Shown: positions 32,841-40,812 of the stretch, one piece after another
Layout: the number at the start of each line of letters is the position of its first letter
How positions within the stretch are numbered: the first letter of the stretch is position 1
Assembly (NCBI RefSeq): GCF_946222985.1
Contig: NZ_CAMIFY010000015.1
Span: 1 to 46,510, forward strand
From: an uncultured Corynebacterium sp.
Lineage (GTDB): Bacteria > Actinomycetota > Actinomycetes > Mycobacteriales > Mycobacteriaceae
Direction of reading: 5' to 3'
DNA: 46,510 bases
Made by a program: the position numbers and the translations under genes
Notes under the pieces: model-generated
What the model was told of the DNA's origin: nothing
Databases searched by the model: none
The model's input: only the letters and a program-made list of their open reading frames with translations

Positions 32841-33947
32841 GTGACTCAACTCATCTACAGCGGAGCCTTCGCGTTCATCGTGTCGGTCTTCCTGACCCCG
32901 GTGCTCATCCGTCGTTTTTCCGCGGAGGGCATCGGACAGGAGATCCGCGAAGAAGGGCCCAAGAGCCACCTCCGCAAGCGGGGCACCCCGACGATGGGCG
33001 GCATTGCCATCATCGCCGGCCTCCTCGCGGGTTACTTCGGTTCGCACGCCATCGGTTTCTTCCAGACCGGCGCCGGCCCGACCGCATCCGGTCTGCTGGT
33101 GCTGTTCCTGACCCTGGCGATGGGCGGCCTCGGCTTCGCCGACGACTTCATCAAGCTCTACAAGAGCCGCAACCTCGGCCTGAACAAGACCGCCAAGTTG
33201 GTCGGCCAGCTCGCCGCGGCGCTGATCTTCGGCGTGCTGCTGCTGCAGTTCCCGGACGCGGCGGGCATCACGCCCGGTTCGACGAACCTGTCCTTCGTCC
33301 GCGACATCACCACCTGGAATCTCGCGCCCGGTCCGGTGTGGGTGGGCATGATCCTGTTCCTGGTGTTCGTGTTCATCGTCATCGCGGCCTGGTCCAACGC
33401 GGTCAACCTGACCGACGGGCTCGACGGCCTCGCCGCCGGTGCGGTGGCGCTGCTGCTGGGCACGTACACGGCCATCGCGTTCTGGCAGTTCCGCAACTCC
33501 TGCGACGTGGCGGTCGGCGCCGGCTGCTACGACGTCCGCGATCCGCTCGACGTCGGCATCATCGCCGCGGCGGGCCTGGGCGCGTGCCTGGGCTTCCTGT
33601 GGTGGAACGCGGCGCCGGCCAAGATCTTCATGGGCGACACCGGTTCGCTGGCGCTCGGCGGCCTCATCGCGGGCCTGTCCTTCGTCACCAAGACCGAGTT
33701 GCTGATGGTCATCATCGGCTTCATCTTCGTGCTCGAGGTCGCCTCGGTGGCGATCCAGATCGCGGCGTTCCAGACGACGGGCAAGCGCCCGTTCCGCATG
33801 GCCCCGATCCATCATCACTTCGAGGCGAAGGGCTGGGCGGAGACCGCGGTGGTCATCCGATTCTGGCTGCTGGCCGGCATCTTCAACATGCTCGGCTCCG
33901 CCATCTTCTATTCCGACTGGCTCATGCAATCGGGGGTCATGCGATGA
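32841..33947 (+). CDS. mraY: Phospho-MurNAc-pentapeptide transferase MraY
   Basis: 368 residues, ten-helix integral membrane enzyme. Transfers phospho-MurNAc-pentapeptide to undecaprenyl (or decaprenyl) phosphate, making lipid I. The conserved cytoplasmic motifs are KSHLRKRGTPTMGG, FADDFIKL (catalytic Asp pair), NAVNLTDGLDGL and APIHHHFEAKGW. GTG start directly after the murF stop. The stop overlaps the murD start (ATGA). Target of tunicamycin-type and muraymycin-type inhibitors in the family. Confidence 0.97.
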   Translation: MTQLIYSGAFAFIVSVFLTPVLIRRFSAEGIGQEIREEGPKSHLRKRGTPTMGGIAIIAGLLAGYFGSHAIGFFQTGAGPTASGLLVLFLTLAMGGLGFADDFIKLYKSRNLGLNKTAKLVGQLAAALIFGVLLLQFPDAAGITPGSTNLSFVRDITTWNLAPGPVWVGMILFLVFVFIVIAAWSNAVNLTDGLDGLAAGAVALLLGTYTAIAFWQFRNSCDVAVGAGCYDVRDPLDVGIIAAAGLGACLGFLWWNAAPAKIFMGDTGSLALGGLIAGLSFVTKTELLMVIIGFIFVLEVASVAIQIAAFQTTGKRPFRMAPIHHHFEAKGWAETAVVIRFWLLAGIFNMLGSAIFYSDWLMQSGVMR

Positions 33948-35392
33948 CGGGCCCGGACGCGACCGTCGATCTCGTCGCCCTGGTTCGTTCGGGCGCGGTG
34001 CTGGTCACCGGCGCGGGCGTGTCCGGGGAAGGGGCGATCAAGCTCCTGCGCGACCTGGGGTGCCCGGAGATCGTCCTCGTCGACGATTCGGCGCAGCGGG
34101 GCCGCGCCATCGCCGACGCCCACGGAATCGAGTGGCGCACCTCGGATGCGGCCAGGGGCGCGCTTTCCGACGTCGTCGCCGTGGTCACCTCCCCGGGCTG
34201 GCGCCCGGACACGCCGCTGCTGGTCGACGCGGCCGACGCCGGCGTCCCGGTCGTCGGCGACGTCGCCGTCGCCTTCGCGGGCGATCGCGCGGGGACCTGG
34301 GGTTCGCCGCGCACGTGGCTGGTCGTCACCGGCACCAACGGCAAGACCACGACCACAGCGATGCTCGCCGCCATGCTCGGCGATCGGGGAGCGGCCGTCG
34401 GCAACATCGGCGTCGCGCTCCACGACGCGCTGACCGCACCCGGACGGGTCGACGTCCTCGCCGCCGAGTTGTCCAGCTTCCAGCTGCACTGGGCACCGAA
34501 CCTGCGCCCGGACGCCGGTGCGCTGCTCAACCTCGCCGAAGACCACATCGACTGGCACGGTTCCTACGAGGCCTACGGCGCCGCCAAGGCGATGGCCTTG
34601 ACCGGTGACGTGGCCGTCTACGGGCTCGACGACGCCGACGTCGTCGGCCACGTCGAGGACCTGCGCGCCTCCGGTCGTCTGGCCCCGACGGCCGTCGGCT
34701 TCACGACGGACGAGCCGGCCGTCGGGCAGATCGGCGTGCGCGACGGGCGCATCGTCGACCGCGCCTTCGGCGACGACGTCGACGTCGCCCCCGTCGAGGG
34801 CATCTCGCCGCCCGGCCCCGCCGGCGTGCTCGACGCGCTGGCCGCCACCGCGCTCGCGCGGTCCGTCGGCGTCGCCCCCGAGCAGATCGCGGCCGCGCTG
34901 GCGGGCTTCACCGTCCGCGCCCACCGCGGCCAGGTGGTCCTGTCCTCGGACGGCGTCGACTGGATCGACGATTCCAAGGCCACCAACCCCCACGCCGCCG
35001 ACGCGGCCCTGCGCGGACACGACTCCGTGGTGTGGGTCGCCGGCGGACAGCTCAAGGGCGCCGACGTCGCGCCGCTGATCGCCGATCACGTGCATCGCAT
35101 GCGCGCCGCCGTCGTCCTCGGCGTCGACGGAACGCGCATCGCCGAGGCGCTGACCGCCGCGGCCCCCGGATTGCCGGTTACGGTGATCGGGGAGACCGAC
35201 CCGGCCATCGCCATGGATCAGGCGTGCGCCGCCGCCGCGGGCGCCGCCCGCGACGGCGACGTGGTGCTGCTGGCGCCGGCCGCGGCGAGCCTGGACATGT
35301 TCACGGGCATGGCGCAGCGCGGCGACCTCTTCATCGAGGCGGCCCGCGCCGCGACGAGCGCACGCGCCTCGCGATCGGAAGGCACGCCATGA
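33944..35392 (+). CDS. murD: UDP-MurNAc-L-alanine:D-glutamate ligase
   Basis: 482 residues. Adds D-Glu to UDP-MurNAc-L-Ala. It has the N-terminal dinucleotide-like VTGAGVSGEGAIK, the ATP loop VTGTNGKTTTTAML, the AELSSFQL motif, NLAEDHIDWHG and the C-terminal DDSKATNPHAA and GGQLKG. The stop overlaps the start of ftsW (ATGA). The 4-base overlaps on both sides show strict translational coupling. Confidence 0.95.
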   Translation: MTGPDATVDLVALVRSGAVLVTGAGVSGEGAIKLLRDLGCPEIVLVDDSAQRGRAIADAHGIEWRTSDAARGALSDVVAVVTSPGWRPDTPLLVDAADAGVPVVGDVAVAFAGDRAGTWGSPRTWLVVTGTNGKTTTTAMLAAMLGDRGAAVGNIGVALHDALTAPGRVDVLAAELSSFQLHWAPNLRPDAGALLNLAEDHIDWHGSYEAYGAAKAMALTGDVAVYGLDDADVVGHVEDLRASGRLAPTAVGFTTDEPAVGQIGVRDGRIVDRAFGDDVDVAPVEGISPPGPAGVLDALAATALARSVGVAPEQIAAALAGFTVRAHRGQVVLSSDGVDWIDDSKATNPHAADAALRGHDSVVWVAGGQLKGADVAPLIADHVHRMRAAVVLGVDGTRIAEALTAAAPGLPVTVIGETDPAIAMDQACAAAAGAARDGDVVLLAPAAASLDMFTGMAQRGDLFIEAARAATSARASRSEGTP

Positions 35393-37158
35393 CCCGCCCC
35401 TCCGCCCGCTCCGGGTCCGTCCGCTCCGGTGATTCGGGCCGGACGGGCCGCGCCTCACGGGCGTCCGGCGCGTCCCGAGCCTCCCGCACTTCCCGCAATT
35501 CCTCGGACGGACGGAACGGCGGCGGAAACGGCGCCGGCCGCGAATCGGAATTCCGCGCGCGCTTCAACGACTGGATCTCCCGGCCGCTGTTCGACTACCA
35601 CGTGCTCCTGGCGATCACCGCGATCCTCACGGGCATCGGCCTGGTCATGGTCCTGTCGTCGTCGATGGCCGCCTCCGGCGCCGGTTCCGGCAACGTCTGG
35701 GGCGTGTTCATCCGCCAGGCGGCCATGGTCGCCGCCGGTGCGGTCCTGTTCTGGATGGTCATGCGCGTGCGCGTGGAGACGATCCGCAAACTCGCCTCCT
35801 TCGGCCTGCTCATCGCCTTCGTGCTGCTGATCCTGGTGCTCATTCCGGGCATCGGCGTCGGCCTGGAGGAAACGGGCGCGCAGTCGTGGATCTACGTCGG
35901 CGGCATCTCCATGCAGCCCTCGGAAGTCGCGAAGGTCGCGCTGGCGGTGTGGGGCGCGAAGTTCCTCGCCGAACGCCTACGAACGGCCGTGTCGCCGAAG
36001 CAGATCTTCGTGCCCTTCGGCGTGGTCTCCGCCGTGGTGCTGGGCCTGGTGTTCTTCCAGCGCGACCTCGGCATGGTCGTGTCCATGGGACTGGTGGTGC
36101 TGGCCCTGATGTGGTTCGCCGGCATCCCGCGGTTCATCGTCGGCGGCATCGTGGGCGTCGGCGCGCTGCTCGTGCTCGTCGCCACGCTGACCACCGGTTT
36201 CCGTTCCGCCCGCATCTCGGTCTACTTCAACACCCTCTTCGGTCGCTTCGAGGAAACCCAGGGAGCGGCGTACCAGTCGTACCAGGGCATCCTGTCGCTC
36301 GCCGACGGCTCCCTGACCGGCGTCGGATTGGGGCAGTCGCGCGCCAAGTGGTTCTACCTGCCGGAGGCGAACAACGACTTCATCTTCGCCATCATCGGCG
36401 AGGAACTCGGCTTCCTCGGCGCGGCGATCGTCGTGCTGCTCTACGCGGCCCTCGGCTGGGTCGGCCTGCGCGTCGCCCAGAAGCAGGCCGACCCCTTCCT
36501 GCGGTTGCTCGCCGGCACGGTCACCACGGCCACGGTCGTCCAGGCGTTCATCAACATGGGCTACGTCGTCGGCGTGCTGCCGGTGACGGGCCTGCAGCTG
36601 CCGCTGATCTCCGCCGGCGGCACCTCGGCCATCGTCACCCTGCTGTCGATGGGTCTGCTGGCCACCTGCGCGCGCCACGAACCCGAGTCCGTCTCGGCGA
36701 TGCAGACGTCGGGCCGTCCGGCCATCGACCGCATCCTCGGCATTCCCGAGCCGCTGCCGTACGACCCGTCGCGCCGCGACGTCCGCCGCCCCCGCGCCAA
36801 CCGAGAGACGCGGCGCTTCGGACCGCCCGTGACGGGATCCGACGACGTGCTGGGGGACACCGGGCGGGAACGGGGCCGTCGTCAAGCGATCACCGACGTC
36901 GCCCCGTCCGACATCGTGCGGGGCACCGGCGCCCCGGGACGCGACGGCCGGTCCTGGCGCCGCGACCGCTCCGACCGCGATCACGCCGACCCCCGCGACC
37001 GGAGGCGCACGCCGGGCGCCCGCGACGATCGAGGGGGACGCGCCGGTGGTGCGACCCGCGGCGTCGCGGAACGGTACCGTGAATCCGAACGAGGGGATCG
37101 CCGTCCCCGCGGCCGCGGACCACGCCGGCCCGGCGGCCCCGACGGGAGGAACCGGTGA
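35389..37158 (+). CDS. ftsW: Septal peptidoglycan polymerase FtsW with long basic tails
   Basis: 589 residues, SEDS family glycosyltransferase that polymerises lipid II together with FtsI. Ten or so transmembrane segments lie between about residue 65 and 425. Conserved SEDS motifs include SSSMAASG, GAQSWIYVGGISMQPSE, FFQRDLGM and the loop AYQSYQGILSLADGSLTGVGLG, with LPEANNDFIFAIIGEELGFLG. The N-terminal 60 residues are Ser/Arg-rich and the last 150 residues are Arg/Asp-rich and disordered, both cytoplasmic; usual FtsW is 380-450 residues. The tails may bind FtsZ or other partners. Stop overlaps murG (GTGA). Confidence 0.94.
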   Translation: MTRPSARSGSVRSGDSGRTGRASRASGASRASRTSRNSSDGRNGGGNGAGRESEFRARFNDWISRPLFDYHVLLAITAILTGIGLVMVLSSSMAASGAGSGNVWGVFIRQAAMVAAGAVLFWMVMRVRVETIRKLASFGLLIAFVLLILVLIPGIGVGLEETGAQSWIYVGGISMQPSEVAKVALAVWGAKFLAERLRTAVSPKQIFVPFGVVSAVVLGLVFFQRDLGMVVSMGLVVLALMWFAGIPRFIVGGIVGVGALLVLVATLTTGFRSARISVYFNTLFGRFEETQGAAYQSYQGILSLADGSLTGVGLGQSRAKWFYLPEANNDFIFAIIGEELGFLGAAIVVLLYAALGWVGLRVAQKQADPFLRLLAGTVTTATVVQAFINMGYVVGVLPVTGLQLPLISAGGTSAIVTLLSMGLLATCARHEPESVSAMQTSGRPAIDRILGIPEPLPYDPSRRDVRRPRANRETRRFGPPVTGSDDVLGDTGRERGRRQAITDVAPSDIVRGTGAPGRDGRSWRRDRSDRDHADPRDRRRTPGARDDRGGRAGGATRGVAERYRESERGDRRPRGRGPRRPGGPDGRNR

Positions 37159-38318
37159 GCGACGAGACCGTGCAGGGCACCGAGTGGGTGCGGCCCGACG
37201 GAAGCCCGTTGTCCGTCGTCGTCGCCGGCGGCGGCACCGCGGGCCACATCGAACCCGCGCTCGCCGTGGCCGACGCCATCCGCGAACTGGCGCCCGGCAC
37301 CCGGATCACCGCCCTGGGCACCTCCCGCGGCCTGGAATCGACGCTGGTCCCCGCCCGCGGCTACGACCTGCGGTTGATCCCGCCGGTGCCCGTGCCGCGC
37401 AAACCCTCCGGTGATCTGGCCAAGCTGCCGTTCCGCGTCCTGCGTTCGGTAGCCGAGACCCGCGGCGTGCTCGACGACGTCGCCGCCGACGCGGTCATCG
37501 GCTTCGGCGGTTACGTCTCCGCGCCCGCCTACCTGGCCTGCCGCCGCGGTCGCCGCATTCCGTTCCTCGTGCACGAGGCCAATGCGCGGGCGGGCATGGC
37601 CAACAAGCTCGGCGTGAAGCTCGGCGGCGAGGGCCTCAACGCGGTGTCCGGATCGGGGCTGGCCGGCGACGTCGTCGGCATCCCCGTGCGGCGCGCGCTG
37701 TCGCGTCTCGATCGCGCGGCCCTGCGCGCCGAGGCCCGCGAATTCTTCGGACTGCCCGCCGACGGCCCGGTCCTGTTCGTCACCGGCGGCTCGCAGGGCG
37801 CGCGCAGCATCAACGACGCCACCTCGGCGGCGGCACCCGATTTCGCCGCCGCGGGCGTCGCGGTGCTCCACGCCCACGGCAAGAAAAACACCGTCGAGTT
37901 GCCGGACGGTCACGGACCCGAAGCGGAGACCCCGTACGTTCCGGTGCCCTACGTCGACCGCATGGACCTGGCGTACTCGGCGGCGGACCTCATCCTGTGC
38001 CGTTCCGGCGCGATGAGCGTCGCCGAGATCTCCGCGGTCGGGTTGCCCGCCGTCTACGTTCCGCTGCCGCACGGCAACGGCGAGCAGGCGCTCAACGCCA
38101 CCGACATCGTCGAGGCCGGCGGGGGCATGCTCGTCGCCGACGCGGCGTTGACCCCGGCGACGGTGCGCGACACCGTCATCCCGCTGCTTCGCGACGGGAG
38201 CCGCCTCGCCGAGATGTCCCGCATCACCGCGGAGTCCGGCCACCGCGACGCCGCCGACGACATCGCCCGCCGCGTGCTCGACTCCGCACTGGCCGGGGTC
38301 CGCGCCGGCGGCCGATAG
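37155..38318 (+). CDS. murG: UDP-GlcNAc:undecaprenyl-PP-MurNAc-pentapeptide GlcNAc transferase
   Basis: 387 residues, GT28 family, peripheral membrane enzyme that turns lipid I into lipid II. The Gly-rich loop GGGTAGHIEPALAVADA is at the N-terminus (about residues 24-40); the C-terminal domain has GGSQGARSIND, PYVDRMDLAYSAADLILCRSGAMSVAEISAVGLPAVYVPLP and the following G-NGEQALNA. GTG start overlaps the ftsW stop. Confidence 0.95.
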   Translation: MSDETVQGTEWVRPDGSPLSVVVAGGGTAGHIEPALAVADAIRELAPGTRITALGTSRGLESTLVPARGYDLRLIPPVPVPRKPSGDLAKLPFRVLRSVAETRGVLDDVAADAVIGFGGYVSAPAYLACRRGRRIPFLVHEANARAGMANKLGVKLGGEGLNAVSGSGLAGDVVGIPVRRALSRLDRAALRAEAREFFGLPADGPVLFVTGGSQGARSINDATSAAAPDFAAAGVAVLHAHGKKNTVELPDGHGPEAETPYVPVPYVDRMDLAYSAADLILCRSGAMSVAEISAVGLPAVYVPLPHGNGEQALNATDIVEAGGGMLVADAALTPATVRDTVIPLLRDGSRLAEMSRITAESGHRDAADDIARRVLDSALAGVRAGGR

Positions 38319-38320
38319 AC

Positions 38321-38410
38321 GCCGGTGCACGACCGGGCCGGTGCACGACAGACAATGACATCCCCGTTATCCCCGACATCCCCGTTATGCCCGACATCCC
38401 CGTTTTCCCT
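38321..38410. repeat. Two adjacent tandem repeat sets between murG and murC
   Basis: Two copies of GCCGGTGCACGAC (38321-38333 and 38337-38349), then three 18-bp units (38357-38374, 38375-38392, 38393-38410) with the core GACATCCCCGTT. The 18-bp unit is in frame with murC and would read as DIPV-x-P repeats, but murC starts downstream at 38432. The gap interrupts an otherwise tightly coupled cluster. Confidence 0.85.
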
Positions 38411-38431
38411 TCTCCCCGAGGTGACCATCAG

Positions 38432-39895
38432 ATGAGCGACTCCACCACCACCGGCGACGCCCGGAACCAGGGCGAGCTGCCCGCCTCCGTCCACATGATC
38501 GGCATCGGCGGAGCCGGCATGTCGGGCGTGGCCCGGCTGCTGCTGGCCCGCGGCGTGCGCGTGTCCGGCTCCGACATGAAGGATTCCCGCGCCGTCGTCG
38601 GCCTGCGGGCGATGGGGGCGACCGTGGCGATCGGCCACGACGCGTCCAACCTCGAGGTCGACGGCCTGCTGCCGGAGGCGGTGGTGGTCTCCTTCGCCGC
38701 CATCCCGGAGACCAACCCGGAGCTGGCGCGCGCCAAGGAACTCGGCACCCCGGTGCTCAAGCGCTCGGACGTGCTGGGGATGCTCCTCGAGGGCAATCGC
38801 GCGGTGCTCATTGCCGGCACGCACGGCAAGACGTCCACGACGTCGATGAGCGTCGCCGCGCTGCAGTCCGCCGGGCTCGACCCGTCGTTCGCCGTGGGCG
38901 GCCTGATGTCCAAGGCCGGCGTCAACGCCCATCACGGCACCGGCGACGTGTTCGTGGCGGAGGCCGACGAGTCCGACGCCTCGCTGCTGACCTATTCGCC
39001 GCAGGTCGCCGTGGTCACCAACATCGAGCCCGACCACCTGGACTTCTTCGGCACCGCCGAGAAGTACTACGCGGTGTTCGACGCCTTCGCCGAGCGCATC
39101 GTCGACGGCGGCGCGCTGGTGGTCTGCGCCGAGGACGACCATGCCGCGGCGCTCGGCGAGCGCGCGGCGGAGGCCGGCGTTCGCGTCGTGGCCTACGGCG
39201 GACCCGAGGCGCTCGACGCCCACCCGACGCTGGAGGCCGGCGCCGTGCTCCACGGCTGGACCGCCCACGGCGGCGGCGCGCGGATCGAGGCGAGCGTCAT
39301 GGGCGATCGCGTCGTCTTCGAACTGCGTCAGCCCGGTCGGCACATGGCGCTCAACGCCCTGGCCGCGTTGACCGCCGGCCGTTTCGTCGGCGCCGACATC
39401 GAGCGCATGGCCCGCGGCCTCAGCGAGTTCTCCGGCGTGCGCCGCCGTTTCGACTACCACGGTCGCATCGACGGCGGGGACTTCGACGGCGCCCGCGTCT
39501 ACGACGACTACGCCCACCATCCCACCGAGGTCCGCGCGGTCCTGGCCGCGGCCCGCGACCTCGTCGACGACGCCGGGAAGGGCAACGTCGTCGCCGTGTT
39601 CCAGCCGCACCTGTACTCGCGCACCAAGGCGTTCTCCGCCGAGTTCGCCGAGGCGTTGTCCGCGGCCGACCGCGTCATCGTCCTCGACGTCTTCGGCGCC
39701 CGCGAGGAGCCGGAGCCGGGGGTCGACGGCGACCTGATCGCGCGCCAGGTCACGGCGCCGACGGTGTACGAACCGCACTTCACCAGCACACCGGATCGGG
39801 TGCGCGAAGTCGCCGGTCCCGATGACGTCATCCTCACGATCGGCGCCGGCAGCGTCACCATGCTCGCCGACGAGATCCTGCGGGAGCTGGGCTGA
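38432..39895 (+). CDS. murC: UDP-N-acetylmuramate:L-alanine ligase
   Basis: 487 residues. Adds L-Ala to UDP-MurNAc, the first ligase step of the stem peptide. The N-terminal nucleotide fold is HMIGIGGAGMSGVARLL, the ATP loop is IAGTHGKTSTTSMS, and EADESDASLL and the DDYAHHPTEV motif are typical. The ATG 38432 has GAGGTGA 8 bases upstream. An in-frame ATG at 38387 lies in the 18-bp repeats and lacks a ribosome-binding site. The stop and the ftsQ start share one base (TGATG). Confidence 0.95.
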   Translation: MSDSTTTGDARNQGELPASVHMIGIGGAGMSGVARLLLARGVRVSGSDMKDSRAVVGLRAMGATVAIGHDASNLEVDGLLPEAVVVSFAAIPETNPELARAKELGTPVLKRSDVLGMLLEGNRAVLIAGTHGKTSTTSMSVAALQSAGLDPSFAVGGLMSKAGVNAHHGTGDVFVAEADESDASLLTYSPQVAVVTNIEPDHLDFFGTAEKYYAVFDAFAERIVDGGALVVCAEDDHAAALGERAAEAGVRVVAYGGPEALDAHPTLEAGAVLHGWTAHGGGARIEASVMGDRVVFELRQPGRHMALNALAALTAGRFVGADIERMARGLSEFSGVRRRFDYHGRIDGGDFDGARVYDDYAHHPTEVRAVLAAARDLVDDAGKGNVVAVFQPHLYSRTKAFSAEFAEALSAADRVIVLDVFGAREEPEPGVDGDLIARQVTAPTVYEPHFTSTPDRVREVAGPDDVILTIGAGSVTMLADEILRELG

Positions 39896-40599
39896 TGCGA
39901 CGCCGCGGTCGTGGCGCACTCGTCGGGCTCATCGCCCTGGCCGTCGTCGTGCTCGTCGCCGCCGTGTGGGCGGTGCTGTGGTTCACGCCCGTCGCGACGG
40001 TGAAGGAGATCCGGGTCGAGGGCGTCGTCAACGGCGACGCCGCCGCCATCACCGAGGCGACCGGCATTCCCGAGGGCGAACAGCTCGCGCGCGTCGACAC
40101 CGATGCGGCGGCCCGGTCCGTCGCGGGTCAGCCGTGGGTCGACCGGGTCACCGTCGGGCGTTCGTGGCCGTCGGCCGTCACCGTCGACGTCGTCGAGCAC
40201 ACCGCGGTGGTGCACATCCGCGCCACGGACGGCGAGCACCTGTTCAACGCCGAGGGGGAGGAGTTCCACGTCGGCCCGCCGCCGCCGGGGAGCATCGAGA
40301 TGGTCCGCGTGCCTCGGGTCGACGATCCCGAGCCCGGCAAGATCGATCCCGACCCCGACACCGTTCGGGCCGTCCTGGACATCCTCGGTGCGTTGCCCGA
40401 CCGCATTCGCGGCGAGGTCGCGCGCGTCGATGCCCCGGGCCCGACGTCGGTGTCGCTCAACCTGCACGACGGCCGGGAGATCTTCTTCGGATCCTCGGAC
40501 CGCGCCGCCGAAAAGGGGCGCGCCGCCGACATCGTCTTCGACCGCGAGGGCTCCAGCTGGAATGTTTCGAATCCGGTCGAGCCGGCGTTGCGCAACTGA
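39895..40599 (+). CDS. ftsQ: Cell-division protein FtsQ
   Basis: 234 residues, bitopic membrane protein of the divisome. A short basic N-terminus (MRRRGRGALVG) leads into one transmembrane helix (about 8-28), a POTRA domain (VATVKEIRVEGVVNGDAAAITEATG...) and the FtsQ beta domain. It links FtsL/FtsB with the FtsWI synthase. The start ATG shares a base with the murC stop. The gap after it, up to ftsZ, is 213 bp and contains two inverted repeats. Confidence 0.93.
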   Translation: MRRRGRGALVGLIALAVVVLVAAVWAVLWFTPVATVKEIRVEGVVNGDAAAITEATGIPEGEQLARVDTDAAARSVAGQPWVDRVTVGRSWPSAVTVDVVEHTAVVHIRATDGEHLFNAEGEEFHVGPPPPGSIEMVRVPRVDDPEPGKIDPDPDTVRAVLDILGALPDRIRGEVARVDAPGPTSVSLNLHDGREIFFGSSDRAAEKGRAADIVFDREGSSWNVSNPVEPALRN

Positions 40600-40643
40600 G
40601 CGGTCCGGTCGCGGCGATCGCGAACCGGTGCATCGTCCCCCGT

Positions 40644-40666
40644 GAACCGGCCCATCGCGCCGGTTC
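40644..40666. promoter_or_regulatory. Hairpin in the ftsQ-ftsZ gap
   Basis: GAACCGG and CCGGTTC flank a 9-base loop (40644-40650 and 40660-40666), with a further GAACCGG copy at 40622-40628. It could be a weak terminator or attenuator before ftsZ. Confidence 0.4.
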
Positions 40667-40683
40667 GATGCGGGCAACGATAG

Positions 40684-40704
40684 CCCTCAACCTTTACTTG
40701 AGGG
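40684..40704. promoter_or_regulatory. Inverted repeat in the ftsZ promoter region
   Basis: CCCTCAA-N7-TTGAGGG, 7-bp perfect arms, about 110 bp before the ftsZ start. It resembles MerR/SoxR-type operators in its CCTCAA/TTGAGG arms and similar sequences occur in front of ftsZ in mycolata as I recall. The regulator is not identified. Confidence 0.45.
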
Positions 40705-40812
40705 TGCCGACACGCCGGGCTCGCGGTGGCGAGTTCCCGCGATCGCATGAACGATGATGGTCCGGACAGCAAAAGCCGGGAACGCAATCAAAGGAAGGGC
40801 GAGCAGAACCAC

